From Bacteroidota bacterium (GTDB taxonomy: Bacteria; Bacteroidota; Bacteroidia; Chitinophagales; LD1): a stretch of 64,000 bases of DNA. The position numbers and the translations under genes were made by a program. Under the pieces are notes generated by a model. The model was not told the origin of the DNA. It did not search any database and worked only from the letters and a program-made list of their open reading frames with translations. The DNA lies in NCBI GenBank assembly GCA_018267365.1, contig JAFDYQ010000017.1, positions 18,664 to 82,663 of the forward strand. The letters are read 5' to 3'. Shown piece after piece: positions 8,532 through 18,008 of this stretch (position 1 is the stretch's first letter; each line of letters opens with the position of its first letter).

Positions 8532-9248
8532 TCACCGCATGATGCCTGATAGGATCAGGAGCGATTCAAAGTTGAGTATGGTAATGCTGCGGCCCTTCAC
8601 CCGTATCAGGTTCTTCTCCTGAAAGGTACGCAGTGTACGCACCAGCGTCTCCGGCGAGGTGCCGATATAGTTGGCCAGGTCTATGCGGCTCAGTCGGATG
8701 TCTGACTCCGGCAGGATCGCATTGGGGTGATGGTATTTTTCATTCAGCAGTAGCAGCGCAAAGGCCAGGCGCTCTTTGATGCCACGCTGCGCAAAGAGGT
8801 TGATTCGGTTTACCAGTACCGTAAACTCACTGCTGAGGCTCGTGAGCAGCATATTAGATAGTGCCACCGAGCGGTGCAGCAGCTCCAGAAAATCCGATGC
8901 ACTGATGAAGTCCAGTTCGCTATCCTCCATCGCTATCGCATTCACCGGATGCAGCTCGCGGCTCAGCAGCGGCCGGTAGCCAAAGGCCTCACCCGTAGTA
9001 TAGATGAAAAGTATCTGCGCGCTGCCGTCATAGTTTACCTGCTCTATGCGGATCTTGCCGCTGCGCACCAGGTACATGCCTTTGGGTTTCTCGTGCATGC
9101 TGTAGATGATCTGCTTGCGTCGTACACGTATCGTCGTAGACCGTTCGCGGATATATTGGCGGTCATCGTCAGACAGTTCCTCCAGGTCCAGTACTGCATT
9201 GAGCCGGAAACCATCCAGCGCCGACTTTATTTTTTCCTGCTCTTTCAT
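8532..9248 (-). CDS. Crp/Fnr family transcription regulator (cysteine-free)
   Basis: A 238-residue regulator. Residues ~25-140 form a cyclic-nucleotide-binding-like beta roll (the KGMYLVRSGKIRI segment is diagnostic). A long dimer helix follows, then a Crp-type winged helix with SRIDLANYIGTS and a recognition helix ETLVRTL. The E-x-x-x-R pattern matches proteins reading TTGA-type half sites. There is no cysteine, so it cannot hold the Fe-S cluster of E. coli Fnr; it must sense another ligand (nitric oxide, haem or a nucleotide) or act constitutively. The neighbouring universal stress gene carries a matching operator. Confidence 0.87.
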   Translation of the reverse strand: MKEQEKIKSALDGFRLNAVLDLEELSDDDRQYIRERSTTIRVRRKQIIYSMHEKPKGMYLVRSGKIRIEQVNYDGSAQILFIYTTGEAFGYRPLLSRELHPVNAIAMEDSELDFISASDFLELLHRSVALSNMLLTSLSSEFTVLVNRINLFAQRGIKERLAFALLLLNEKYHHPNAILPESDIRLSRIDLANYIGTSPETLVRTLRTFQEKNLIRVKGRSITILNFESLLILSGIMR

Positions 9249-9404
9249 TGCTATAGGAATGTAGCAAAAAAACAGCTACTTGGGATAAGAGGCAAATAGG
9301 GATATTATCGCCACTGACGCTAAACTTAGTTGCCTGCCGACAGCTGGGCGCCTCTCGTGCTATCATGGATGTAATATGCGCAAGTAGAGGAAATAGGCAC
9401 GCTA

Positions 9405-12377
9405 CTATTCCTTTATCAGCTTGAAAGCTTGACCAGCCAGATGCAAAGTGTATATACCTGAAGGATAGGCGCTCAGGGATATCTTCGTCTCTTTACCTTG
9501 TACATCACCTTCTATCAAAAGTCTGCCAGTCATATCGTATATTCTATATGGTTGTTGCAAAGACACTTGATTTGTATAGATTGTCACTAGCCCTGACGTT
9601 GGATTAGGATATATCATTAGAGCAGATGATCCTACCAAATCGGATATCCCAGATGGTTCGGCGATCCTCACAGTACCATCTTTGTTAGCTGCCGCCTTCG
9701 TCGAAACCATACTATCCAGTACTTGTAGCGATAGTTTGCTTTCATCCCATTTTATCACGGCGCTATCACCATCCTGTCCGAGCACATGGTATTTTATATA
9801 AAACAATACGGCTGAGTCCTGTACCGATGTCCATCTGTATCCAGGATCAGTCCAGATGCCCTTGATGTAGCCTACCCCTCCACTAGACGAGCTATATCTC
9901 ACGCGTACTGTACCAGACAGGGTATCCAAACCCACAAATGCAAGTTTCGCCGTATCCCAGGATAGAGCAAACTGCAGTCCGCTTATGTTATCAAAATTAT
10001 TGGCCCTGACAGGTATGCTGATATCACTGCCTGACGCAGTGCTGATATCATCCATGTAGAGAGAAGTAGTATCAGACAGGAACGTCGTTTTGCCAATGAG
10101 AGGATTCCAGTCACCGCTTACATCGCCGATTTTCACGCCTATGAAATCCTGCGCACCGATACTGGCCGTAGTACCAGTGGCACCATAGAAACTCCCACGA
10201 GGGAAAGCCCATGGAGAAGCAGGATTGCTAAAGACAAATGACGAAGGCACATATGACCATGCCTTACCATTACCAAAGGAATTGATATTACCCATCAGCA
10301 GATCTTCTACCATCTGCGCATCAGACATGGTCACAGATGCAGAGACATCTACATCCGCGGCTATCAGCGCATATGGATTTGTGATCAGATAGGTGCCGAC
10401 TGCATGCCGCTGTACTAGTATCTCGTCAGCCAGCGTTATACCATTGCCATAGATACTATCGTTATCCTTCGCTGCCATTATCGTATCGGCAGTATTTCGT
10501 AGCAGGAGCCGGTTATAAGCACCAGTACTATCTGTCAGCATAGTATCAGAGCCCGCATTGATAGACGTACCATCTACACCTGCCCCACTGCTCCATGTAT
10601 GCACTCGTCCACTTATACCGATCAGATTAAATCCCTTAGTACTTACGCATCCTGCGCTGTCAGTCACTCTCAGGGCGTAGCTACCAGGCACCAGACTATC
10701 GCGATCTTTGGTCGTGATCCCGCTACCCCAATCGTAAGTATAAGGCGTAGGTCCGCCAGACACATTCACAGCTATAGTGCCGATGTCTGGTCTACTGCCT
10801 AGCCCTGATACTTCACCTGATATCTGCATAGCAGCTATCACTGTAAGGTTTATATGCGTACTGACGGCTACAGAGGTAGTGGCACAGGTCGCATTGCTGG
10901 TCATAGATACCCATATGCTGTCATTATCACTCAGTGTGGAGCTGATGTACTGAGAGGAATTTGCGCCTACAGGCTGGCCGTTTTTATACCATTGATATAC
11001 TGGCGCTGTACCACCAGCTACTGCCGTGGCTCTAAATGTGTCGGTCGAAGCTGGACAAAGTATGGTGCGCGAAGCAGATATGGTCACTGATGGCGTCACA
11101 CTCGCAGTGACATCAACAGGAATGAGTGGATATGCAGATACACATCCCGAGTCAGTAGTGTATGTAGCCGTATAATAACCTGTCGATGTCGGCCTGAAAA
11201 CATTAAAAGATGTTTGCCGTGTGCTCCACTCCCTTACCTGGCCGCTATCGGCTACATAGACATGCCCGCTATTGTCAGTACACAGCTGCGTGTCAAAAAG
11301 AAACATTTTAGTCTGCCCGGATCCCATCCCATCTCCTCCGGCTACTACTTCCCCCATCGTAGCTGATGTGCTACCCGGAGGAAATCTCAGAATTCTGCTG
11401 TTACCTATATCCGAGCCGTATATGTATCCGGCAGAATCAAGCCACACATCCGATACACCTATAAATTGATTCAAAGCCGTGCCAGCTCCGTTGCCGCCAG
11501 CTACTATGGTGCCGGCGGTATTTACCAGGCTTCCTTGCGGAAACTTGATGATACGGTTATTGTTGTAATCGGAGACAAAGAGGTTGCCTCCCCTGTCTAT
11601 GAAGACACCCGTTGGTTGGTTCAGAAGACTAAGTGATGAACCGGCGCTGTAGCCACCGGCCACTATCACACCATTAGTATCTGCGCCGCTATTCGGTGGG
11701 AAGCGTATTACACGATTGTTCATCCTGTCGGCCACATATATGAAACCCGCACTATCGAGCGCCACATCCTCAGGGTGGTTTAGCAGGTTCAGTGCAGATA
11801 ACCCTGAGGTATTTTTCCCAGCTACGGTGACGGCATTAGAGTCACGTGTGCTGTGTGGTGGAAATCTTTGGATACGGTAGTTAATATTGTCTGCCACATA
11901 GGTATACCCGCGACTATCTCTGCAGATACCCTTAGGCCCGCTCAGCATATTAGGATTACCAGGTAGTGATAGTGTACCCGCACCAGCTATGATAGTGGAT
12001 GAAGATGTAAAAACACTATCCTGGGGATACCTTCGTACACAGTTGTTATAGTTATTTGATGTATACAATGTCTTGTCAGCATCCATCCATAGGCCTGCTA
12101 TTCCCCAGTCAGGAGTTTGGTATCCTGCTATGGTTTTGATACTAAAGTTCTGAAACGATGTAGAAACAAGTATAGACGGGCTGCCTGCCTGCCCGCAGTA
12201 CCACTGTATCGTTTTCACGCCGCTGGGTATGGTCAGTACGATCGAATCGCCGCCACTGCATGCACCACCCACGAGTGTCATAGTAGGTGCCGGAGGAGTG
12301 GTGCTACACGGTCCTGTAGCGAGCAGCGAGTAATGGACAGAGAATAGAATGCAGAAAAGAATAGCAGCGTTTTTCAT
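9405..12377 (-). CDS. T9SS-secreted NHL-repeat protein with dockerin- and cohesin-like regions
   Basis: A 990-residue secreted protein with a signal peptide (about 1-20). Residues ~75-380 contain about five or six NHL repeats (recurring G-I-x-x-D-x-x-G-x-x-Y-V-A-D-x-x-N-x-R-I-x-R-F), a beta propeller. Next come Ig/PKD-like segments (~420-610), then a region with DVDVSASVTMSDAQ like a dockerin/EF-hand repeat, then a cohesin-like beta domain (~780-900, ANNFDNISGLQFALSWD). The last ~75 residues are a T9SS type A sorting domain (YPNPTSG ... IYDMTGR ... YPSGIYTL). It is probably a cell-surface or released binding protein. The ligand is unknown. Confidence 0.85.
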   Translation of the reverse strand: MKNAAILFCILFSVHYSLLATGPCSTTPPAPTMTLVGGACSGGDSIVLTIPSGVKTIQWYCGQAGSPSILVSTSFQNFSIKTIAGYQTPDWGIAGLWMDADKTLYTSNNYNNCVRRYPQDSVFTSSSTIIAGAGTLSLPGNPNMLSGPKGICRDSRGYTYVADNINYRIQRFPPHSTRDSNAVTVAGKNTSGLSALNLLNHPEDVALDSAGFIYVADRMNNRVIRFPPNSGADTNGVIVAGGYSAGSSLSLLNQPTGVFIDRGGNLFVSDYNNNRIIKFPQGSLVNTAGTIVAGGNGAGTALNQFIGVSDVWLDSAGYIYGSDIGNSRILRFPPGSTSATMGEVVAGGDGMGSGQTKMFLFDTQLCTDNSGHVYVADSGQVREWSTRQTSFNVFRPTSTGYYTATYTTDSGCVSAYPLIPVDVTASVTPSVTISASRTILCPASTDTFRATAVAGGTAPVYQWYKNGQPVGANSSQYISSTLSDNDSIWVSMTSNATCATTSVAVSTHINLTVIAAMQISGEVSGLGSRPDIGTIAVNVSGGPTPYTYDWGSGITTKDRDSLVPGSYALRVTDSAGCVSTKGFNLIGISGRVHTWSSGAGVDGTSINAGSDTMLTDSTGAYNRLLLRNTADTIMAAKDNDSIYGNGITLADEILVQRHAVGTYLITNPYALIAADVDVSASVTMSDAQMVEDLLMGNINSFGNGKAWSYVPSSFVFSNPASPWAFPRGSFYGATGTTASIGAQDFIGVKIGDVSGDWNPLIGKTTFLSDTTSLYMDDISTASGSDISIPVRANNFDNISGLQFALSWDTAKLAFVGLDTLSGTVRVRYSSSSGGVGYIKGIWTDPGYRWTSVQDSAVLFYIKYHVLGQDGDSAVIKWDESKLSLQVLDSMVSTKAAANKDGTVRIAEPSGISDLVGSSALMIYPNPTSGLVTIYTNQVSLQQPYRIYDMTGRLLIEGDVQGKETKISLSAYPSGIYTLHLAGQAFKLIKE

Positions 12378-12443
12378 ATATATGGCTTCTGGATGCTAAG
12401 AAACAAAAATTATTTCACCCGCTCTCCTTACCTCATCAAAAAA

Positions 12444-12500
12444 AGCTGTTCGTAGTCCGAAGGAGGCCTGCAGGTAGGCGACTACGAACCTTCCACAGCT
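12444..12500. repeat. Long inverted repeat with nested palindrome, upstream of the NHL-protein gene
   Basis: GTTCGTAGTC (12448-12457) pairs perfectly with GACTACGAAC (12480-12489). Outside that, AGCT (12444-12447) can pair with AGCT (12497-12500) across a small bulge. The loop contains GCCTGCAGGTAGGCG (12466-12480), nearly the same as GCCTGCCCACAGGTAGGCG near 60.28 kb. It may be a repeat element or a 5' leader structure of the minus-strand gene. Confidence 0.6.
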
Positions 12501-12735
12501 AAACTTTAGCCCTAAAAAGCATGTAAGAACATTATAATATTAAATCCATTTAAAATTTAAATTTATAACACATACTAAAATAAAACACCCTTACTAGTAT
12601 CATTTTCAAATAAATAAAAAACATAAAATCTCTCAATCATACCCCTCTCCAGTCGAAAAACAACCTCCCACGCCCACCTCACTTGACCACAATATCCCAT
12701 AAGTAATAATCCCCATCTGACCCTTCACCCCCGCC

Positions 12736-12767
12736 TTGTGTAGTCGCCCCCAAAATGCCTATCTTCG
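12736..12767 (+). promoter_or_regulatory. Candidate promoter for prfC
   Basis: A TTG at 12736-12738 is separated by 21 bp from TATCTTCG (12760-12767), which differs from TAnnTTTG at one fixed base. The prfC ATG is about 97 bp downstream, a long but possible leader. Confidence 0.4.
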
Positions 12768-12864
12768 CAGCCCGAAAGCCCCTACAAAGTCCAGGTGCCG
12801 CATGGCAAAGTCCCTCTGTGTCTACTCTGTGATCTCTGTGTAGTAAGCTCTTAAACAATGACTC

Positions 12865-14490
12865 ATGACCTTCACTGAAGAACTACATAAGCGCAAGACC
12901 TTTGGCATCATAGCCCACCCCGATGCCGGCAAGACGACCCTGACCGAGAAGCTCCTGCTCTTTGGCGGAGCCATCCAGACCGCCGGCGCCGTCAAGAGCA
13001 ATAAGATCAAGAAGGCCACCACCTCCGACTTTATGGAGATAGAGAAGCAGCGGGGTATCTCCGTGGCTACCTCGGTCATGACCTTCCACTACCGAGACAA
13101 GCTGATCAATATCCTCGATACCCCCGGCCACAAGGACTTCGCCGAGGACACCTACCGCACCCTCACCGCCGTAGACTCCGTGATCATCGTAGTAGACTCG
13201 GTCAAGGGCGTAGAGGAGCAGACCCGCAAACTCATGGAGGTCTGCGCCATGCGCAAGACGCCGGTCATCGTCTTCGTAAACAAGCTGGACCGCGAGGGCC
13301 GCGACCCATTCGACCTGCTGGATGAGGTGGAGAAAGAGCTACACATCCGCACCCGCCCCCTCACCTGGCCTATCAATCGTGGCAGCCTCTTCAAAGGCGT
13401 CTACGACCTCGCCAATAAGAGCCTCAACCTCTTCAAGGCATCCACCACCCGCGTAGCAGATGACGTAGTAGCCATCAGCGATCTCAATGATCCCTACGTA
13501 GACCAGCACTGCGGCAAGACCGATGCAGATAAGCTCCGCGAGGACGTAGAGATGATAGAGGGGGTCTATGATCCTTTCGATAGAGAGGAGTACCTGAAGG
13601 GCAATCTCGCCCCCGTCTTCTTCGGCTCTGCGGTCAATAGCTTTGGCATACAGGAGATGCTAGACACCTTCGTAGACATCGCCCCTACGCCACAGGGCCG
13701 CGAGAGTGACAAGCGCTTCATAGAGCCGGAGGAGCCCAAGATGACCGGCTTCATCTTTAAGATCCACGCCAACCTCGACCCCAAGCACCGCGACCGTATC
13801 GCCTTCATGCGCATCGTGTCGGGCAAGTTTGAAAGAGGCAAGTACTATCACCATGTGCGCCTGGAGAAGGACTTCCGCTTCAGCACGCCAGTCACCTTTA
13901 TGGCATCTGACAAGAACATCGTAGACGAAGCATACCCCGGTGACGTCGTAGGTCTCTATGACACGGGCAACTTTAAGATAGCTGACGTCCTCACTGAGGG
14001 CGAGGACTTCCAGATACGTGGTATACCAGCCTTCTCACCGGAGATCTTCAAGGAGCTGATCAATACCGATCCGATGAAGGCCAAGCAACTGGAGAAAGGC
14101 ATCAGCCAGCTCACAGATGAGGGCGTGGCACAGCTATTCACCCAGCAGCCCGGCAATCGTAAGTTTGTAGGCACCGTGGGTGAGCTCCAGTTTGAGGTGA
14201 TACAGTACCGCCTGCTGCATGAGTATGGCGCCAGCTGCCGCTTCCAGCCCATCAGCATGACCCGCGCCTGCTGGCTCCGTGCCAAGGACCCGCAGAAGCT
14301 CGAAGAGTTCATCCGCTTCAAGCAGACCAGCATCGTGAATGACAAGGACGGCAACATCGTCTACCTCGCCCCGTCAGACTGGTTCCTCAAGATGGAGCGC
14401 GAGAATAACCCTGATATAGAGTTCCACTTCAACTCAGAGTTCAAGACCGAGCGCAACGACGCGATGGGCTACGTGCCGTATGGCAAATAA
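12865..14490 (+). CDS. prfC: Peptide chain release factor 3 (RF3)
   Basis: A 541-residue translational GTPase. G-domain motifs are G1 [10 protein letters not shown] (17-26), the switch region with [13 protein letters not shown]3 [12 protein letters not shown] and G4 [12 protein letters not shown]. The EF-G-like domain II and the RF3-specific C-terminal domain (ending near [12 protein letters not shown]) are present. RF3 recycles RF1/RF2 from the ribosome after peptide release. The length is slightly above the usual ~527-530. The next gene starts inside its last codons, so they are probably co-transcribed. Confidence 0.97.
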   Translation: MTFTEELHKRKTFGIIAHPDAGKTTLTEKLLLFGGAIQTAGAVKSNKIKKATTSDFMEIEKQRGISVATSVMTFHYRDKLINILDTPGHKDFAEDTYRTLTAVDSVIIVVDSVKGVEEQTRKLMEVCAMRKTPVIVFVNKLDREGRDPFDLLDEVEKELHIRTRPLTWPINRGSLFKGVYDLANKSLNLFKASTTRVADDVVAISDLNDPYVDQHCGKTDADKLREDVEMIEGVYDPFDREEYLKGNLAPVFFGSAVNSFGIQEMLDTFVDIAPTPQGRESDKRFIEPEEPKMTGFIFKIHANLDPKHRDRIAFMRIVSGKFERGKYYHHVRLEKDFRFSTPVTFMASDKNIVDEAYPGDVVGLYDTGNFKIADVLTEGEDFQIRGIPAFSPEIFKELINTDPMKAKQLEKGISQLTDEGVAQLFTQQPGNRKFVGTVGELQFEVIQYRLLHEYGASCRFQPISMTRACWLRAKDPQKLEEFIRFKQTSIVNDKDGNIVYLAPSDWFLKMERENNPDIEFHFNSEFKTERNDAMGYVPYGK

Positions 14491-15889
14491 CGGCCACATA
14501 TCCCAAAGGCCTGCGGGAAGCAAAACCTGGTTTGCCCTGGGCTTGTTCTGCTTTGCTGCGTTACTTGCATTGGCGGGCATCTTCTTCAAAGAACGCGTCG
14601 CCTTTTGCGATACTGCCTATCAAGCCGTATACCTGCTCATAGAGCAAAAGCCTTGGGTCAATTGGTTTCGCCCCGGCTCTATCATTCCACAGTTCATACC
14701 ACTAGCTGCTATCTGGCTGCATGCAGATCTCAAGACCGTCATGATTTTGCATTCGCTCTCGTTCATCTTGTTCTATCTCGCTGTCTATCTCGTATGTTAT
14801 AGGTATAGCCGGAAGACACTACTATTCTTCCTGGCGCCGCTATATCTCACCTTGATTACCAATGAGGTCTTCTACTGGCCACAGTCGGAGCTGCAGCAGG
14901 GCATGCTGTGGCTTTGCCTCTATGCCGTGCTGCTGTATGAGGGTGCTTTTGATAAGTTCTCTCTGGTCGTATGTTCCACCTTGCACTTCCTGTTTCTATT
15001 CTGGATACAGTCTTTTCATCCGCTTATCTTTTTCCCTATTGTATTGCTGATCATATATTACTACGGCACCTGGCAGTCGCTTTTCTCCCTGCAAAGTATC
15101 ACCCACATCATAGTAGCGGGAGCCGCTTTTGTGAGCCGGTTTGTGATAGGGATGCTCAGCCCTTATGAGCGCGGCAAGCTGGACATAGGCAAGGCTATCC
15201 GCGAAAACCTGCCGCACTTCATCTCACTGCCATCAGTACACGCATTCATACATCATCTCCCTACATACTATGCTGTATATACACTGGTGATGCTCGCTGC
15301 TACAGGCTGGCTCCTCTGGCATCGTCAATACTTGAAAGCATTTGCACTCGTTGCTATCTCTTTCGCCTACTGGGTACTGGTCATGATCAGCAGCCCACCG
15401 GATGTGCGCTTCTATACTGAGAATATGTTATTGCCCCTGGCATTCATAGTTGCCGTTCCTTTGGTAGTAGATATGCTACCTGCTTATCCATTGCGGTATA
15501 CCGCTACAGCCGCAGCACTCATTATTGCCATGCGGCTGGCAGGTATCTATGGTGTGCATACAGACTATACGGCCCACTATGCTGCCTATGACCCATATAT
15601 CGCTATAGCGCGTGACAGGAAACTCAACGGCCTCTTCGTAGATGAAAAGCTGGTCAATCAGCAGCAGGCCATCATCACATGGGCTTCGGGCTATGAGACC
15701 ATGCTTACTACGTCACTACAGTCACCTGACTCCTGCCGTATCATACAGGTAGACCCTAATCCCGATCAGTATGGCTACGCACTGGGTATGGACACCGCAG
15801 CCGTGACCTGCTATGGCATATGGGGCAAAACGCAACTGCCACCCCGCTATTTTAAGCTGCAGGGTGGCAGGTACGAGATCTTGCACTAA
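14480..15889 (+). CDS. Polytopic membrane protein, GT-C-like, unassigned
   Basis: A 469-residue protein with about 10-11 hydrophobic helices, starting 11 bases inside prfC. An early luminal segment has FCDTAYQ followed by FRPGSIIPQ, and later STxxFWPQSE-like loops, reminiscent of GT-C dolichol-type glycosyltransferases, whose first loop carries an acidic residue. No family is certain. The last ~100 residues form a soluble C-terminal domain. Its final 21 codons reappear almost exactly at 16297-16359, after the following gene, so a paralogue or a rearrangement must be involved. Confidence 0.7.
   Translation: MANNGHISQRPAGSKTWFALGLFCFAALLALAGIFFKERVAFCDTAYQAVYLLIEQKPWVNWFRPGSIIPQFIPLAAIWLHADLKTVMILHSLSFILFYLAVYLVCYRYSRKTLLFFLAPLYLTLITNEVFYWPQSELQQGMLWLCLYAVLLYEGAFDKFSLVVCSTLHFLFLFWIQSFHPLIFFPIVLLIIYYYGTWQSLFSLQSITHIIVAGAAFVSRFVIGMLSPYERGKLDIGKAIRENLPHFISLPSVHAFIHHLPTYYAVYTLVMLAATGWLLWHRQYLKAFALVAISFAYWVLVMISSPPDVRFYTENMLLPLAFIVAVPLVVDMLPAYPLRYTATAAALIIAMRLAGIYGVHTDYTAHYAAYDPYIAIARDRKLNGLFVDEKLVNQQQAIITWASGYETMLTTSLQSPDSCRIIQVDPNPDQYGYALGMDTAAVTCYGIWGKTQLPPRYFKLQGGRYEILH
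15827..15880 (+). repeat. Direct repeat copy 1 (tail of the GT-C-like gene)
   Basis: 54 bp starting AAAACGCAACTGCC and ending GTACGAGATC, in frame as the last coding segment of the membrane protein gene. It recurs at 16297-16350 with two mismatches. Confidence 0.92.
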
Positions 15890-15913
15890 ACCTAAAGTGA
15901 CGTAGGAAACACG

Positions 15914-16297
15914 ATGTCTACAAAACGCTCACGGGATATCAGATCGGCAGCGTTCCTGACCGGATTCATGCTGATCATGGCCCTTGGCACGATACAGGCT
16001 GTATTTCCATGCCTCGAGATCTTCCTTGATATAGATATTCACGGAGTGTGGCCGGTCACGCTATCAACCTTAGGTCTTACCATATTCTACCTCTTCCTCG
16101 CCAGCATCAATGCGGGCAGCGTCCTTTTTTTTATCTGGGTGGGCGCAGTGCTACTGTACATGGGGCTACTACTGATCAAATATGGATTTGGCCTGTATGA
16201 CGCCTTTAGACATAGCTGGGTAGCGGGTACAGCCTTCCTGACTTTTAGTATTATCCTCACATATCTGGGCTGGCTATGGCGCAGGTATAGACGATAA
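15914..16297 (+). CDS. Small four-helix membrane protein, unknown
   Basis: A 127-residue protein, mostly hydrophobic, with four predicted membrane spans (about 13-30, 46-64, 70-90, 100-120) and basic ends (MSTKRSR and WRRYRR). No family was recognised. It sits 24 bp after the GT-C-like gene and is bracketed by the 54-bp direct repeat, so it may have arrived with, or been left by, a recombination event. Confidence 0.65.
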   Translation: MSTKRSRDIRSAAFLTGFMLIMALGTIQAVFPCLEIFLDIDIHGVWPVTLSTLGLTIFYLFLASINAGSVLFFIWVGAVLLYMGLLLIKYGFGLYDAFRHSWVAGTAFLTFSIILTYLGWLWRRYRR

Positions 16298-16359
16298 AAA
16301 CGCAACTGCCACCCCGCTATTTCAAGCTGCAGGGTGGTAGGTACGAGATCATTCATTGA
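16297..16359 (+). pseudogene. Detached C-terminal remnant of a paralogue of the GT-C-like gene
   Basis: From 16297 the frame reads [18 protein letters not shown] then IH and a TGA stop, the same as the end of the 14480-15889 gene apart from one Leu to Ile change. The two differences inside the 54-bp core are third-position silent changes (TTT/TTC, GGC/GGT). Homology stops abruptly at 16297, and a stop lies in frame just upstream (16288). It therefore looks like the surviving tail of a second, diverged copy and not like a functional gene. Confidence 0.75.
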
Positions 16360-16369
16360 TCCATTGTGG

Positions 16370-16921
16370 TTATGGCTTCTCCTCCGTCACATTTTGGGCA
16401 AGGGTCGCGTCATCAGGTTTATTCTTGAGTTCCCGATCCAGGTTGTAGAGCATATCTACATCTGCCTTTTCTCCACCGGCTATCTTGAGCTGATCCAGCA
16501 GATCCATAGCCAGCGTTTCTTCTTCTGTTTGCTCTTTCACAAACCACTGCATGAAGTTCCATGTGGCCCAGTCCTGCTCGTCAAATGAAAGCTTTACTAA
16601 GGCATATATAGCGGCAGTATTGTCTACTTCATGCTGAAATACTTTCTCAAAGCAATCATGAAGGCTCTTGGGATCTGCAGGTGGTGCAGGTATTGCAGTC
16701 ACAGTTGGTTTGCCACCACGCTTGAGGATGTACTCCAGGATCTTCATCATGTGGTTGCGCTCCTCATGGGCATGCCGGAAGAGAAAATTGGCGGTACCGC
16801 CGTATCCCTCACTGTCGCACCACGCACCATAGGAGAGGTATATCTGAGCGGCGTGTGCTTCTTTGGTCATTTGATCGTTTAGGGCTGTTTGTATCTTTTG
16901 CGAAAGTCTGTTGGTATTCAT
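16370..16921 (-). CDS. ftnA: Ferritin
   Basis: A 183-residue non-haem ferritin of the bacterial FtnA type. Four-helix-bundle landmarks are present: Glu in KEAHAAQIYLSYG, the ferroxidase E-x-x-H in HAHEERNHM, and helices EVDNTAAIYALV and FMQWFVKEQTEEE. The protein would assemble into a 24-mer that oxidises and stores iron. Its 5' end overlaps the longest open frame of the divergent YihY gene, but not the preferred YihY start. Confidence 0.93.
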   Translation of the reverse strand: MNTNRLSQKIQTALNDQMTKEAHAAQIYLSYGAWCDSEGYGGTANFLFRHAHEERNHMMKILEYILKRGGKPTVTAIPAPPADPKSLHDCFEKVFQHEVDNTAAIYALVKLSFDEQDWATWNFMQWFVKEQTEEETLAMDLLDQLKIAGGEKADVDMLYNLDRELKNKPDDATLAQNVTEEKP

Positions 16922-17011
16922 GAATGGATGTTTTTTTACTCCATTGCAAATGCTTTGCCTATAGTGCCGGTTGGCATGCTTTTGACATTCTATCTGCTCA
17001 AAAACGTACGC

Positions 17012-17989
17012 ATGGCTACACTTTCCATCGGATCATGGCGTGACCGTATCACCCACACCTGGGACCACATCAAGGCAGGCTGGGGCAGAATTTTCTCAAA
17101 AATGCCTCACTGGATGCAAGGCAGCATTACAGTATTGCGAAACTCCGTTACGCTCTTCAGCTCTCATGACACACTGGCGCTGGGCTCGGGTCTTTCCTAT
17201 TTTACCATTTTCTCCATAGCTCCCATGCTCATCATCGTGATATCGATAGTCGGCTCTATCTATGGTCCCGAGGCAGTGACCGGCGAACTCAAAAATCAAC
17301 TATCCAGCCTTATGGGTTCCAATACAGCTGAGCAGCTACAGAGTATGGTGAAAGCGGCATATAAACCGGGCAAAAACTGGATAGCCACCACAGTATCTAT
17401 AATCCTGCTACTGACAGGCGCCATAGGTGTCTTTGACCATCTGCGCCGCTCTCTCAATATCATCTGGGATGTAAAACCGCAGGCCAAAAAACCCTTTGTG
17501 CGGTATCTCATGGATCGGTTGTTTTCATTTGGTATGATAGCTAGTATAGCCTTTCTGCTTATTGTATCACTCGCACTGAATGCAGCTCTCTCTGCGCTAT
17601 CCGGCTACCTGAGTGTCCTTTTGCCGGCTGTATCCAAGTTTCTGATCCAGGCCGCAGAGATCATTATTTCATTTGCGCTCACCACGCTGTTATTTGCCTT
17701 GATATATAAATTTATGTCAGACGTGAGGATGAAGTGGCGCAATGTATTTTATGGCGCTGTTTTCACAGCGGTTCTCTTTGCTCTGGGCAAATATCTTATT
17801 GGTCTCTATATCAGCAAGAGCAGCATTGCCAATACCTATGGTGCCGCGAGCAGCGTCATCATAGTATTGCTTTGGGTCAACTATTCCTCCCAGATACTAT
17901 TTTTCGGAGCTGAGTTTACCCGTGCACTGGCAGACTACCGGGGTATCAAAATGGCTGGAGTAGGTGCCCCGCCACCACCCAAGCCATAA
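17012..17989 (+). CDS. YihY/BrkB family inner-membrane protein
   Basis: About 325 residues from the ATG at 17012. The frame is open back to a TTG at 16889, but that would lie inside the ferritin gene and put an extra hydrophobic stretch in front, so it is less likely. Family marks are LSYFTIFSIAPMLIIVISI, the W-D-V-K-P motif and FLLLWVNYSSQILFFGAEFT-type closing helices (here VLLWVNYSSQ). There are about six membrane spans. The cellular role of the family is unknown; the old ribonuclease BN label is not supported for it. Confidence 0.87.
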   Translation: MATLSIGSWRDRITHTWDHIKAGWGRIFSKMPHWMQGSITVLRNSVTLFSSHDTLALGSGLSYFTIFSIAPMLIIVISIVGSIYGPEAVTGELKNQLSSLMGSNTAEQLQSMVKAAYKPGKNWIATTVSIILLLTGAIGVFDHLRRSLNIIWDVKPQAKKPFVRYLMDRLFSFGMIASIAFLLIVSLALNAALSALSGYLSVLLPAVSKFLIQAAEIIISFALTTLLFALIYKFMSDVRMKWRNVFYGAVFTAVLFALGKYLIGLYISKSSIANTYGAASSVIIVLLWVNYSSQILFFGAEFTRALADYRGIKMAGVGAPPPPKP

Positions 17990-18008
17990 GATGTAAATAC
18001 GAGCGATC

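Larger units (their letters stand above)
12378..12864. other. Non-coding region between the NHL protein and prfC
   Basis: 487 bp without a credible gene. It holds a strong hairpin (12444-12500), an AT-rich block (about 12510-12640), a candidate prfC promoter (12736-12767) and a CTCTGTG-rich stretch (12814-12845) similar to intergenic DNA near 47.8 kb. No tRNA was recognised. Confidence 0.7.

Noticed and set aside
16889..17011. TTG-initiated N-terminal extension of the YihY protein
   Set aside because: It lies within the ferritin gene on the other strand, begins with a rare start codon and adds a hydrophobic stretch foreign to the family; the ATG at 17012 fits better.
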